From assembly GCA_937132065.1 (NCBI GenBank), contig CAKZNT010000019.1, positions 1 to 41,734 on the forward strand: DNA of 41,734 nucleotides, read 5' to 3'. The notes under the pieces are model-generated. The model was given only the letters and a program-made list of their open reading frames with translations, was not told where the DNA came from and ran no database searches. This document shows positions 34,495 to 41,734 of the stretch, one piece after another. Source of the DNA: an uncultured Loktanella sp. GTDB taxonomy: Bacteria > Pseudomonadota > Alphaproteobacteria > Rhodobacterales > Rhodobacteraceae. The translations under genes were made by a program, and so were the position numbers. Each line of letters begins with the position of its first letter. Position 1 is the stretch's first letter.

Positions 34495-36009
34495 ATGACC
34501 GCACCCAAGCCTGTCGTTCTTTGCATTCTTGATGGCTGGGGTCTGCGCGCCGCGCGCGAAGGAAACGCCCCTTTGCTGGCACATACGCCTCATTTTGACG
34601 CGATTATGCAAGGGCCACATGCACAGCTTTTGACCCACGGAAACGATGCGGGGTTACCCGCAGGCCAGATGGGCAATTCCGAAGTTGGCCACACAAACAT
34701 CGGCGCTGGCCGTGTGGTGGCGATGGACCTCGGACAGATTGACCTGTCGATTGAAGACGGTAGCTTTGCCAGCCAAGAGGCGCTCGTTGCGTTTATTGCC
34801 AAAATGAAGACAACGGGCGGCGCAGCGCATCTGATGGGTGTTGTATCGGACGGCGGCGTTCACGGGCATGTTGCCCACATCCTGTCCGCAGCCCAAGCAC
34901 TCGACGCGGCGGGCATACCTATAGTCGTGCATGCAATCACCGACGGGCGCGATGTGGCCCCCAAGAGCGCCGAAGGCTTCATGGCGCAACTTGAAGCAGG
35001 CCTGCCCGCAACAGCAACAATCGCGACTGTTATTGGGCGTTACTATGCAATGGATCGCGATAACCGCTGGGAGCGGGTGCAAACCGCATATGACGCGATT
35101 GTTTCGGGCAACGGGCAATCCGCGCAAACGCCGCAGGCCGCAATTGCAGCGTCGTATGCTGACGGCAAAACGGATGAATTCATTCCTGCCACAGTTATTG
35201 GCGACTATCACGGGATGACCCAGGGAGACGGCCTCTTTTGCCTCAACTTCCGCTCTGATCGCGCCCGCGAAATCCTCGCCGCGATTGCCGACCCTGCCTT
35301 TGAGGGGTTCCAACGCGAGATGCCCGCCTTGGCCGCGCTCCTCGGCATGGTGAGCTACTCGGATGCGCACGATGACTGGTTCGAAACGGTGTTCCCGAAA
35401 CGCAATATCCCGAATACGCTTGGAGCATGGGTTGCCAAGCACGGGCTGCGCCAGTTCCGCCTTGCCGAAACCGAAAAGTATCCTCACGTCACGTTCTTCC
35501 TCAACGGCGGCGTCGAAACGCCCGAGGCCGGCGAAGACAGGTTCATGCCCAAGTCCCCGAAAGTTGCGACCTACGACCTGCAACCAGAGATGTCGTCATC
35601 AGAGGTAACGCAGGCTTTTATCGGGGCAATTGCAGAGGGCTACGACCTTATTGTCACCAACTATGCCAACCCCGACATGGTCGGGCACACTGGGATTGTC
35701 GAAGCAGGGGTTGCCGCATGCGAGGCCGTGGATCGCGGACTGGGAGAGGTTTTGACCGCCCTTAAGGCTGTGGGTGGCGCAATGATCGTCACCGCCGATC
35801 ACGGCAATTGCGAGACGATGATTGATCCCGAAACGGGTGGCCCGCACACGGCGCATACGCTGAACCCAGTGCCCGTTGCCTTGGTTGGCGGGCCTGATGG
35901 CGTGAGCCTGCGCGATGGTCGCCTCGCTGATTTGGCGCCGACGATCCTTGACCTCATGGGGCTGGAACTACCTCCCGAAATGACTGGGCGCACGTTGGTC
36001 GTCAGATGA
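34495..36009 (+). CDS. gpmI: 2,3-bisphosphoglycerate-independent phosphoglycerate mutase
   Basis: A 504-residue alkaline-phosphatase-superfamily mutase that interconverts 3- and 2-phosphoglycerate with manganese. LCILDGWG (9-16) has the first metal Asp; GQMGNSEVGHTNIG has the phosphorylated Ser62; NFRSDRARE, NYANPDMVGHTG and VTADHGNCE supply further metal and substrate residues. I start at ATG 34495 behind GGAG; the frame is open to 34435. Its stop overlaps the envC-like start by four bases (ATGA). Confidence 0.97.
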   Translation: MTAPKPVVLCILDGWGLRAAREGNAPLLAHTPHFDAIMQGPHAQLLTHGNDAGLPAGQMGNSEVGHTNIGAGRVVAMDLGQIDLSIEDGSFASQEALVAFIAKMKTTGGAAHLMGVVSDGGVHGHVAHILSAAQALDAAGIPIVVHAITDGRDVAPKSAEGFMAQLEAGLPATATIATVIGRYYAMDRDNRWERVQTAYDAIVSGNGQSAQTPQAAIAASYADGKTDEFIPATVIGDYHGMTQGDGLFCLNFRSDRAREILAAIADPAFEGFQREMPALAALLGMVSYSDAHDDWFETVFPKRNIPNTLGAWVAKHGLRQFRLAETEKYPHVTFFLNGGVETPEAGEDRFMPKSPKVATYDLQPEMSSSEVTQAFIGAIAEGYDLIVTNYANPDMVGHTGIVEAGVAACEAVDRGLGEVLTALKAVGGAMIVTADHGNCETMIDPETGGPHTAHTLNPVPVALVGGPDGVSLRDGRLADLAPTILDLMGLELPPEMTGRTLVVR

Positions 36010-37121
36010 TCCGGCTCGCTTTCCTCTTCGTTCTCGCGGCCAATATTGCAACCGCGCAAGGCGCAGGTGACGCGGCAATTGCAGCTGCCGACCGTTTGGC
36101 ACAAGCAGCCCAAAGCCTGACCGCTGCACAGTCAGCGAGCGACCGTGTTGCCGCCCTGACCGAAACCGTGCGCGCCTACGAAGACGGTCTCATTGCGATG
36201 CGCGACGGGCTGCGACGCGCGGCAATCCGCGAAAGCGCAGTCTCTGCCGAACTCAATGCCAAGTCCGAAGAGGTCGGTCGCCTGCTCGGGGTCTTGCAGG
36301 CAATGGGGCGCGCACCTGCGCCGCTGTTGATGCTGCACCCCTCGGGGCCAACGGGAACGGCGCGCTCGGGAATGCTTGTGGCAGATGTGACTCCCGCCAT
36401 CCAAGGCGAGGTAACAGAACTGCGCGCGCAACTCGACGAAATCGCGACCCTGCGAACACTCCAGCAAAATGCGGCTGACACCCTCGCGGAAGGGCTTGAG
36501 GGCGCGCAGGTGGCGCGGGCGGCCTTGTCGCAGGCGGTGTCGGAACGAACAGACCTGCCGCAAAGGTTCACCGAGGATCCCATTCAAACTGCCTTGCTGC
36601 TGGCGAGCACTGAGACACTCGAGGCGTTCTCGTCAGGTTTGACGGACGCCTTTATCGTCGGAGAAACACCTGTCGATGCAACGACGCAAAAAGGTGGCCT
36701 GCCACTGCCCGTTCAGGGACGCGTATTGCGCACTTTTGATACCGCAGATGCGGCCGGCATTCGCAGACCTGGCGTTATTATTGCCGCGCGACCACGGGCC
36801 TTGGTCACAACACCTGCCGCCGCCACGATCCTGTTTCGCGGGCCACTGCTTGACTACGGAAATGTCATCATTCTGGAACCCGCAGCGGATGTGTTGTTCG
36901 TGATCGCAGGGCTGGCCGAGGTCTTTGGCGAGGCTGGGCAAGTGATCCCGCAAGGCGCGCCTGTTGGTCTTTTGGGCGGAGATGCGCCCAGCGTTAACGG
37001 AAATTTGACTCAAAACGCCACAAACACGGGCACAGTTTCATCGCAGACCCTTTATCTTGAGGTCAGAGAAGGGCAAAGTCCCGTAAACCCAGCCGACTGG
37101 TTTGTGCTGGACGTCAGATAG
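36006..37121 (+). CDS. EnvC-like murein hydrolase activator with degenerate LytM domain
   Basis: A 371-residue exported protein. Residues 1-18 are a signal peptide (MIRLAFLFVLAANIATAQ). About 25-190 is long, Ala/Glu/Leu-rich coiled coil. A LytM/M23-like domain covers roughly 225-370, with LPLPVQGRVLRTF, YGNVIILEP and TLYLEVREG. The zinc ligands of active M23 enzymes are missing: HxGxD reads RPGV, and HxH near the end reads YLE. This is the EnvC pattern, in which the domain activates amidases for daughter-cell separation instead of cutting peptidoglycan itself. It lies between gpmI and ctpA, as in many alphaproteobacteria. Confidence 0.9.
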   Translation: MIRLAFLFVLAANIATAQGAGDAAIAAADRLAQAAQSLTAAQSASDRVAALTETVRAYEDGLIAMRDGLRRAAIRESAVSAELNAKSEEVGRLLGVLQAMGRAPAPLLMLHPSGPTGTARSGMLVADVTPAIQGEVTELRAQLDEIATLRTLQQNAADTLAEGLEGAQVARAALSQAVSERTDLPQRFTEDPIQTALLLASTETLEAFSSGLTDAFIVGETPVDATTQKGGLPLPVQGRVLRTFDTADAAGIRRPGVIIAARPRALVTTPAAATILFRGPLLDYGNVIILEPAADVLFVIAGLAEVFGEAGQVIPQGAPVGLLGGDAPSVNGNLTQNATNTGTVSSQTLYLEVREGQSPVNPADWFVLDVR

Positions 37122-37130
37122 GACACAAAA

Positions 37131-38468
37131 ATGAAGAAGCTGATGATGGCCGCTGGTGGTGGCACACTTTTGGGATTGATCGCAACCACGCAAGTGGCCG
37201 GCCCCTTGATCGCCCAAGAAGCAGCAAGCAGCGGCAGCGTCTATGAGCAGCTTGATTTGTTTGGCGATATCTTTGAGCGAATTCGCGCAGGATACGTAGA
37301 AGACGTGAACGAAAAAGACCTGATCGAAGCGGCCATTAACGGCATGCTGACATCACTCGATCCGCACTCCAGCTATCTTTCCGCAGATGACGCCGCAGAA
37401 ATGCGCGAGCAAACGCGCGGCGAATTTGGCGGCCTTGGGATCGAAGTGACCCAAGAAGAAGGCTGGGTCAAAGTTGTCTCCCCGATGGACGGCACGCCAG
37501 CTGACGCGGCTGGCATGCTGGCGGGTGACTTTATCACCGCCGTTGACGGCGAGAACGTGCTTGGCCTGACCCTTGATCAGGCCGTCGATCTGATGCGCGG
37601 TCCGGTAGGCTCCGAAATTGTCATCACTGTCGTGCGCGAAGGCGAGATCGAACCGTTTGATGTTTCAATCATTCGCGACACAATTAAACTGACGGCTGTG
37701 CGCAGCCGCACCGAAGGCAACGCCGTTGTGCTGCGGGTCGCGACATTCAGTGACCAAACCTATCCTGATCTTGAGTCGGGCTTTAAAGAGCAGGTCGCAG
37801 AGGCTGGCGGGCTGGAAAATGTAGACGGGATCATTCTTGATTTGCGCAACAATCCAGGTGGATTGCTAAATCAGGCCATCTACGTGTCTGACGCCTTCCT
37901 CGAAGCTGGTGAAATCGTTTCGACCCGTGGGCGCGACGCCTCCGACAGTGACCGTTACAACGCTGCCGTAGGCGATTTGGCAGAGGGCAAACCGATTGTC
38001 GTGCTGATCAATGGCGGCTCCGCATCTGCCTCCGAAATCGTAGCGGGCGCATTACAAGATCACCGCCGCGCGATTGTGATCGGGACCAAATCATTCGGGA
38101 AAGGGTCGGTGCAAACTGTCGTGCCCCTCAAGGGCGATGGCGCGATGCGCCTGACAACGGCTCGCTACTACACGCCGTCTGGCCGCTCTATTCAGGCCTT
38201 GGGCATTTCGCCAGATATCATCGTTGAACAGCCACGCCCGCGCCCTGCCACCGAGGGCGAAGAAGAGGAAACCGCACGCACCACTCGCTCGGAAGCGGAC
38301 CTGCGTGGCTCCCTGAGCAACGACAGTCTCACAGAAGATGAAATCCGCCAGATCGAAGAAGATCGCGCACGCGTGCAAGAGACTGCGCAGCTTCGCGAGA
38401 ACGATTACCAACTGGCCTATGCCATTGATATTCTTAAGGGTCTCAACGCGCTTGGCCCCAAGGAATAG
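37131..38468 (+). CDS. ctpA: S41-family C-terminal processing peptidase CtpA
   Basis: A 445-residue periplasmic serine protease. A signal/anchor region covers residues 1-29. DPHSSYLS is followed by a PDZ domain (about 95-175, GGLGIEV to GEIEPF). The catalytic domain has LDLRNNPGGLL, then INGGSASASEIVAGAL with the nucleophile Ser near 297, and the Lys of TKSFGKGSVQT near 323. The tail after about 365 is charged and Arg/Glu-rich. CtpA trims proteins at their C-termini, including cell-wall enzymes. It starts nine bases after the EnvC-like gene and ends at a strong terminator. Confidence 0.95.
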   Translation: MKKLMMAAGGGTLLGLIATTQVAGPLIAQEAASSGSVYEQLDLFGDIFERIRAGYVEDVNEKDLIEAAINGMLTSLDPHSSYLSADDAAEMREQTRGEFGGLGIEVTQEEGWVKVVSPMDGTPADAAGMLAGDFITAVDGENVLGLTLDQAVDLMRGPVGSEIVITVVREGEIEPFDVSIIRDTIKLTAVRSRTEGNAVVLRVATFSDQTYPDLESGFKEQVAEAGGLENVDGIILDLRNNPGGLLNQAIYVSDAFLEAGEIVSTRGRDASDSDRYNAAVGDLAEGKPIVVLINGGSASASEIVAGALQDHRRAIVIGTKSFGKGSVQTVVPLKGDGAMRLTTARYYTPSGRSIQALGISPDIIVEQPRPRPATEGEEEETARTTRSEADLRGSLSNDSLTEDEIRQIEEDRARVQETAQLRENDYQLAYAIDILKGLNALGPKE

Positions 38469-38487
38469 GCTATAAACCTGACGAAAC

Positions 38488-38523
38488 GCCGCCCCCGTCA
38501 CTTGCGACGCGGGCGGCTTTTTT
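38488..38523 (+). terminator. Rho-independent terminator after ctpA
   Basis: GCCGCCC (38488-38494) pairs with GGGCGGC (38511-38517), with CGTC/GACG extending the stem, and a run of six or seven T's follows. It closes the rsfS-ctpA operon and overlaps the end of the convergent cation-transporter gene region. Confidence 0.88.
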
Positions 38524-38525
38524 GC

Positions 38526-39161
38526 TTAATGGCTGTGGCCAAGGTGGGCCTCTTCGCCCCGCCGTTCTGCCAGCGATTGCCTGATAATCTGCACAGACGA
38601 CGACAAGAACAGCCCCGCCATGATCGCAGCGACGATCAAATCGGGCCAGCCCGTTGATGTTCCCCAGACCCCGAGAGCGGCAATAATAACCGCCACATTC
38701 CCGATCGCATCATTGCGGGAACACAGCCAGACAGAGCGCACATTCGCATCCCCATCCTTGTATTTTACGAGGATCAAAACACTGGCAAGATTGGCGGCAA
38801 GCGCCAAGAATCCGATACCGCCCATGATCCCCGCCTCTGGCACACCCACGTAAAACACGCGGTAAACCGTCGAGCCAAACACCCAAACGCCCATCAGTAA
38901 CAGGCTAATGCCCTTTGCCATGGCCGCGTTGCTGCGCACCCGCAAAGAAGCGCCAATTACCGCGAGCGAAATCCCATAAGTGAGCGCATCGCCCGCAAAA
39001 TCAAGCGCGTCTGCCTGAAGCGCCTGCGATTGTGCAAGTTGCCCTGCCGTCATTTCGACCCCGAACATTACCGCATTGATCGCGATAACGAGCCAGAGCC
39101 GCCGCTTGTAATCATCCGAGACGCCGTCAAATTTCGCGTCATGTCCACAACATCCGGCCAT
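38526..39161 (-). CDS. Cation diffusion facilitator, probable zinc-type exporter
   Basis: A 211-residue CDF-family transporter with six helices. The metal-site aspartates are in helix 2 (ADALDFAGDAL, HxxxD replaced by DxxxD) and helix 5 (SRNDAIGN). The N-terminus MAGCCGHDAKFDG and the C-terminus EEAHLGHSH contain Cys and His that may bind metal. The large cytoplasmic domain of longer CDFs is absent, so it is a short form. Its promoter has the MerR-type 19-base spacer with a dyad, so a metal-sensing regulator encoded divergently should switch it on. Zinc, cadmium or cobalt are candidates. Confidence 0.88.
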   Translation of the reverse strand: MAGCCGHDAKFDGVSDDYKRRLWLVIAINAVMFGVEMTAGQLAQSQALQADALDFAGDALTYGISLAVIGASLRVRSNAAMAKGISLLLMGVWVFGSTVYRVFYVGVPEAGIMGGIGFLALAANLASVLILVKYKDGDANVRSVWLCSRNDAIGNVAVIIAALGVWGTSTGWPDLIVAAIMAGLFLSSSVQIIRQSLAERRGEEAHLGHSH

Positions 39162-39194
39162 GTAAGAATCCCTCTTTGAAGTTTGATTGCACCT

Positions 39195-39225
39195 GTTATA
39201 ATTCCTCTAGTCGCTAGAGGTTCAA
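39195..39225 (-). promoter_or_regulatory. MerR-type promoter and operator of the CDF gene
   Basis: On the minus strand, TTGAAC (-35, 39225-39220) and TATAAC (-10, 39200-39195) are 19 bases apart. The spacer region contains a perfect dyad CCTCTAG-TCG-CTAGAGG (39204-39220). A long 19-base spacer with a central dyad is the hallmark of MerR-family activated promoters such as those of ZntR and CueR. The 5' leader to the CDF start is about 30 bases. Confidence 0.85.
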
Positions 39226-39236
39226 GAGGTATTTTC

Positions 39237-39656
39237 ATGTATTCGATCGGACAGCTTTCAAAGCGCACAGGCGTCAAAGTTCCGACAATCCGCTACTACG
39301 AAGACGTCGGATTGGTCACCGCAGCAGGGCGCACTTCGGGCAACCAGCGCCGCTATGGCCAGCCCGAGCTGGAACAACTCGGGTTTATCAAACACGCGCG
39401 CGATTTAGGCTTTTCGATCGACGCCATCTCGTCGCTCATTGACCTTCAATCGCACCCTGATCGCACGTGCCAGGATGCGACCGACATAGCCCGTGTTCAA
39501 CTTGCTGACGTGCGCGACAAGATCAGGCAGTTGGTCGCGCTTGAAACCGAATTGCAGCGCCTCGCTGACGGTTGTGACGGTGACGGGATCGCTGGCGAGT
39601 GCTATGTGCTGGCGGCCTTGGGTGACCACCAGCTATGCGATGCGGACCACGATTAG
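39237..39656 (+). CDS. MerR-family metal regulator, ZntR/CadR-like
   Basis: A 139-residue regulator starting MYSIGQLSKRTG at ATG 39237. The winged helix (1-75) has VKVPTIRYYEDVGLV and GNQRRYG. A dimerisation helix spans about 80-112. Cys78, Cys113 and Cys122 line up with the metal ligands of E. coli ZntR (79, 114, 124), and Cys134/His138 lie in the tail. This favours zinc or cadmium over copper. It is divergent from the CDF gene, with the dyad operator between. It ends in a four-base overlap with the convergent chimeric gene. Confidence 0.9.
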   Translation: MYSIGQLSKRTGVKVPTIRYYEDVGLVTAAGRTSGNQRRYGQPELEQLGFIKHARDLGFSIDAISSLIDLQSHPDRTCQDATDIARVQLADVRDKIRQLVALETELQRLADGCDGDGIAGECYVLAALGDHQLCDADHD

Positions 39657-41239
39657 GCTTTGGCCCGCTCGCCCGTTGGATCATAAAACGGCCTGAGCGA
39701 GGCCTCCGCCTTCACCCGCGTGCCCATCACATCAATCTCGTAGGTTGCCCCCAAAACATCCGCGACACTTTCGCCTGCGCAAGGGATATACGCCATGCCC
39801 ATAGCCGCGCCAACATGGTGACCGTAAACGCCCGATGTCAGAAAGCTGACAACCTCGCCGTTCCGCAAAACAGGCTCGTTATGATAAAGCAACGGCTCCG
39901 CGTCCGTTAGCTTGAACTGCACCAATCGACGCGCAAGCCCGCTCTCCTTCTTCGCAAGAACCGCCGCGCGGCCGATGAAATCAGGCTTGTCCGCCTTCAC
40001 CGCAAAGCCCAGCCCTGCCTCAAGGACGTGATCCTCGCAGGTGATGTCATGGCCAAAGTGGCGGAACCCTTTTTCAATGCGCCCTGCATCCATCATATGC
40101 ATGCCACATAGCTTCAGGTCGCGTTCCCGCCCCGCTGCGTGCAAGACCTCAAACGCATGGGCCGCCATGTCCGAGGACACGTATACCTCCCAGCCGAGTT
40201 CGCCCACATAGGTCACACGATGCACCCGCGCGAGGCCCATCCCAAGCTCGATCTCTTGCGCCGTGCCAAACGGATTTGTTGCGTTCGAGAAATCGTTCGG
40301 CGATACCGCCTGCAAGAGCTTGCGTGCGTTTGGCCCCATAACCGCAAGCACACCCTCGCCCGCCGTTACATCCGTGATAACAACGTTGAAATCACCTTGA
40401 TTGCGGCGCATCCATGTCTCGTCTGCCAAACGTGTTGCGGCTGGCGTGACAACAAGAAACGCCAGTTCGGACAAGCGCGTGACCGTCACATCCGCCTCGA
40501 TGCCAGCCGTCTTATTGAGGAATTGCGTGTAGACGATTTTGCCAACAGGCACGTCATACTGCCCGCCGCCGACATAGTTCATAAAGGCAACCGCATCGCG
40601 GCCCTCAACACGGATTTTGCCAAACGAGGACATGTCATACATGCCGACATTGGTGCGCACCGCATTCAATTCATCCGCAACATTGCCAAAGAAATTCTGC
40701 CGCTTCCATGAGTACTCATAGCGCGGCTCTTGTCCGTCCTTGGCAAACCAGTTTGCGCGCTCCCACCCCGCAAGCTCGCCCATGACCGCGCCATTCTGCA
40801 ACAGCTGGTGATGGAACGGCGTGCGCCGAATACCGCGTGCCGTCTCCTTTTGACGAAACGGGAAATGGTCCGCATAAAGCAGACCAAGCGTTTCCCTGGA
40901 CCGTTCAAACAAATAGGTCTTGTTGCCTTGAAACGGCTGCATGCGGGAAATATCGACGCCGCCCAGATCAAACGGCTTTTCGCCTGCATCCATCCAGGCA
41001 GCCAGCGCCATGCCCGCGCCACCGATTGCCGCAACACCAAAACCGATCCACGCGTTGCCCGTGCCAATCGCGGCAACAAAGCCCAGCACAGACCCCGAAA
41101 TCATCATCCCCTCAACGCCGAGGTTCAAGACCCCTGCGCGTTCGACAACAAGTTCGCCAATCGCCGCAAGCAGGATCGGAGTCGCAGCCACCATCAGCGA
41201 AGCAAGGAGCAGAAGCGGGTCAATCGAGCCGAGGTTCAT
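39653..41239 (-). CDS. Chimeric ORF: BMP-type permease N-terminus joined to dimethylglycine-dehydrogenase-type GcvT half
   Basis: An uninterrupted 528-residue frame from ATG 41239. Residues 1-80 are a nucleoside-type ABC permease N-terminus: helices at about 8-30 and 44-78 around the signature ERAGVLNLGVEGMM. From about residue 81 (AWMDAGEKPFDL) it is the C-terminal part of an FAD-dependent dimethylglycine/sarcosine-dehydrogenase-type protein: MQPFQGNKTYLFER, YEYSWKRQNFFG, DMSSFGKIRVEG, the GcvT fold to about 420 and the GcvT C-terminal domain to 520. The whole N-terminal FAD/oxidase domain and the rest of the permease are absent. The join is near 40995-41010. The start overlaps the preceding gene by four bases. 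It is either a natural in-frame deletion fusion or an assembly join; function is doubtful, as the GcvT half would be tied to the membrane. Confidence 0.8.
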   Translation of the reverse strand: MNLGSIDPLLLLASLMVAATPILLAAIGELVVERAGVLNLGVEGMMISGSVLGFVAAIGTGNAWIGFGVAAIGGAGMALAAWMDAGEKPFDLGGVDISRMQPFQGNKTYLFERSRETLGLLYADHFPFRQKETARGIRRTPFHHQLLQNGAVMGELAGWERANWFAKDGQEPRYEYSWKRQNFFGNVADELNAVRTNVGMYDMSSFGKIRVEGRDAVAFMNYVGGGQYDVPVGKIVYTQFLNKTAGIEADVTVTRLSELAFLVVTPAATRLADETWMRRNQGDFNVVITDVTAGEGVLAVMGPNARKLLQAVSPNDFSNATNPFGTAQEIELGMGLARVHRVTYVGELGWEVYVSSDMAAHAFEVLHAAGRERDLKLCGMHMMDAGRIEKGFRHFGHDITCEDHVLEAGLGFAVKADKPDFIGRAAVLAKKESGLARRLVQFKLTDAEPLLYHNEPVLRNGEVVSFLTSGVYGHHVGAAMGMAYIPCAGESVADVLGATYEIDVMGTRVKAEASLRPFYDPTGERAKA

Positions 41240-41559
41240 AGCAAGTCTCCCAGACCGTGAACTGACAAATGGAGCAAGCCCGCAACGATGACCGCACTGG
41301 CCAGCATTGTGGTGATATGTGAGACGCTTGGGCGGTGCAGGCGCGCGGTCAGGCGCTGAATGCGGGGTGACCAGCGTGCGCCGATCCAGACTGCCGCAAC
41401 CGCCACCGCGACCAGCACGACATGCGCGCCTATAAACGCCACAAGGGCCATGGCCCCGATGGATGTGTCTCCCGTCAGCGCGCCGTGCAGCATCCACATC
41501 ATCATCAGACCCATTGCCGCGCCCATAACGGCCGGCATGGTTTTGCCAGAAATATTCAT
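41236..41559 (-). CDS. Hypothetical membrane protein
   Basis: A 107-residue protein starting MNISGKTMPAVMG at ATG 41559. Three hydrophobic segments lie near residues 8-28, 34-60 and 85-104, with a basic loop (RWSPRIQRLTARLHR) between the second and third. I do not recognise the family. Met-rich helix 1 (GLMMMWM) and scattered His are visible but not a clear metal site. Its start overlaps the upstream gene's stop and its stop overlaps the chimeric gene's start (both ATGA), so all three are translationally coupled. It is not the usual neighbour of a BMP-type permease. Confidence 0.65.
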   Translation of the reverse strand: MNISGKTMPAVMGAAMGLMMMWMLHGALTGDTSIGAMALVAFIGAHVVLVAVAVAAVWIGARWSPRIQRLTARLHRPSVSHITTMLASAVIVAGLLHLSVHGLGDLL

Positions 41560-41734
41560 GCCGCTGCCCCCTGAACGAAGTGCAGGATCAATCCTGCGCA
41601 AAGGCCGGCCACCAAGGGCTGCCAGACCCATGTCGGGTAGCCTTCGGAGTCGCCTTCGCTTTGTTCGGTTTTCTTGGTCAACACAGCGTCCAGCCCGAGA
41701 TGGAACAACAACGGAATTGCAAAGATCAGCAGCA
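41556..41734 (-). CDS. Partial membrane protein, N-terminus beyond the window
   Basis: The C-terminal 58 residues of a protein that enters from the right edge. Segments LLIFAIPLLFHLGLDAVL and LVAGLCAGLILHFVQGAAA are hydrophobic helices joined by a charged loop (TKKTEQSEGDSEG). It ends in TGA 41558-41556, overlapping the next gene's ATG. I do not recognise the family; it looks like the first visible gene of the coupled operon. Confidence 0.6.
   Translation of the reverse strand, partial: LLIFAIPLLFHLGLDAVLTKKTEQSEGDSEGYPTWVWQPLVAGLCAGLILHFVQGAAA

Noticed and set aside
34654..35583. Minus-strand open frame (309 codons) opposite gpmI
   Set aside because: Antisense shadow of a conserved enzyme; no ribosome site or recognisable protein.
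1..41734. CRISPR arrays, tRNA/rRNA genes, insertion sequences, prophage
   Set aside because: No regular repeat-spacer array, no cloverleaf-like T-loop sequences, no transposase or integrase frames were found by reading both strands.

Overview
The window looks like chromosomal DNA from a Roseobacter-group (Rhodobacteraceae) alphaproteobacterium. Evidence: MipZ in place of Min proteins, the rsfS-rlmH-gpmI-envC-ctpA operon, leuC/leuD/leuB interleaved with accessory genes, trmD near rplS-rpmE, a soxEF-type flavocytochrome pair, and proteins that read as typical of this family. Most of it is moderately G+C-rich. The first ~600 bases are clearly A+T-rich and look acquired.

Layout. 1-600: A+T-rich patch with a gene fragment and a small membrane protein. 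600-3640: trmD, a YdeI-like protein on the other strand, rplS-rpmE with a terminator, and a DUF1992 protein. 3814-4853: a group III truncated globin and a 51-aa membrane protein, divergent from an Rrf2/NsrR-like regulator, probably a nitric-oxide response unit. 4898-9089: RhlE-type helicase, mipZ, and an FMN-binding glutamate-synthase-like protein. 9070-21386: a large amino-sugar (chitobiose/N-acetylglucosamine type) locus. Its minus-strand operon has two ABC permeases, a binding protein, an ATPase, a Gfo/Idh/MocA oxidoreductase, two SIS-domain enzymes, a ROK kinase and nagA. Divergently transcribed are a GntR/UTRA regulator and a GH20 hexosaminidase with no signal peptide. Together they would import an oligosaccharide, hydrolyse it inside the cell, phosphorylate, deacetylate and deaminate it.

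21383-28327: DMT transporter, then the leucine genes leuB, leuD and leuC, with an EEP-family protein, a membrane protein and a Tat-signal protein between them. 28566-31281: MscS channel, DUF2975 protein with its HTH partner, and a lipoprotein. 31321-33368: diheme cytochrome and flavoprotein of the SoxE/SoxF (flavocytochrome c sulfide dehydrogenase) type, without other sox genes in view. 33565-38468: ribosome-silencing factor, RlmH, phosphoglycerate mutase, EnvC-like activator and a C-terminal processing protease. 38526-39656: a zinc-type cation diffusion facilitator divergent from a MerR/ZntR-like regulator, with a textbook dyad in a 19-bp promoter spacer.

39653-41734: the most unusual locus. 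One uninterrupted frame joins about 80 residues of a BMP-type nucleoside ABC permease to the C-terminal ~450 residues of a dimethylglycine/sarcosine-dehydrogenase-type protein (its GcvT half, without the FAD domain). It is coupled by start/stop overlaps to two small membrane proteins. It is either a natural deletion fusion or an assembly join. No tRNA, rRNA, CRISPR array, insertion sequence or prophage was seen.
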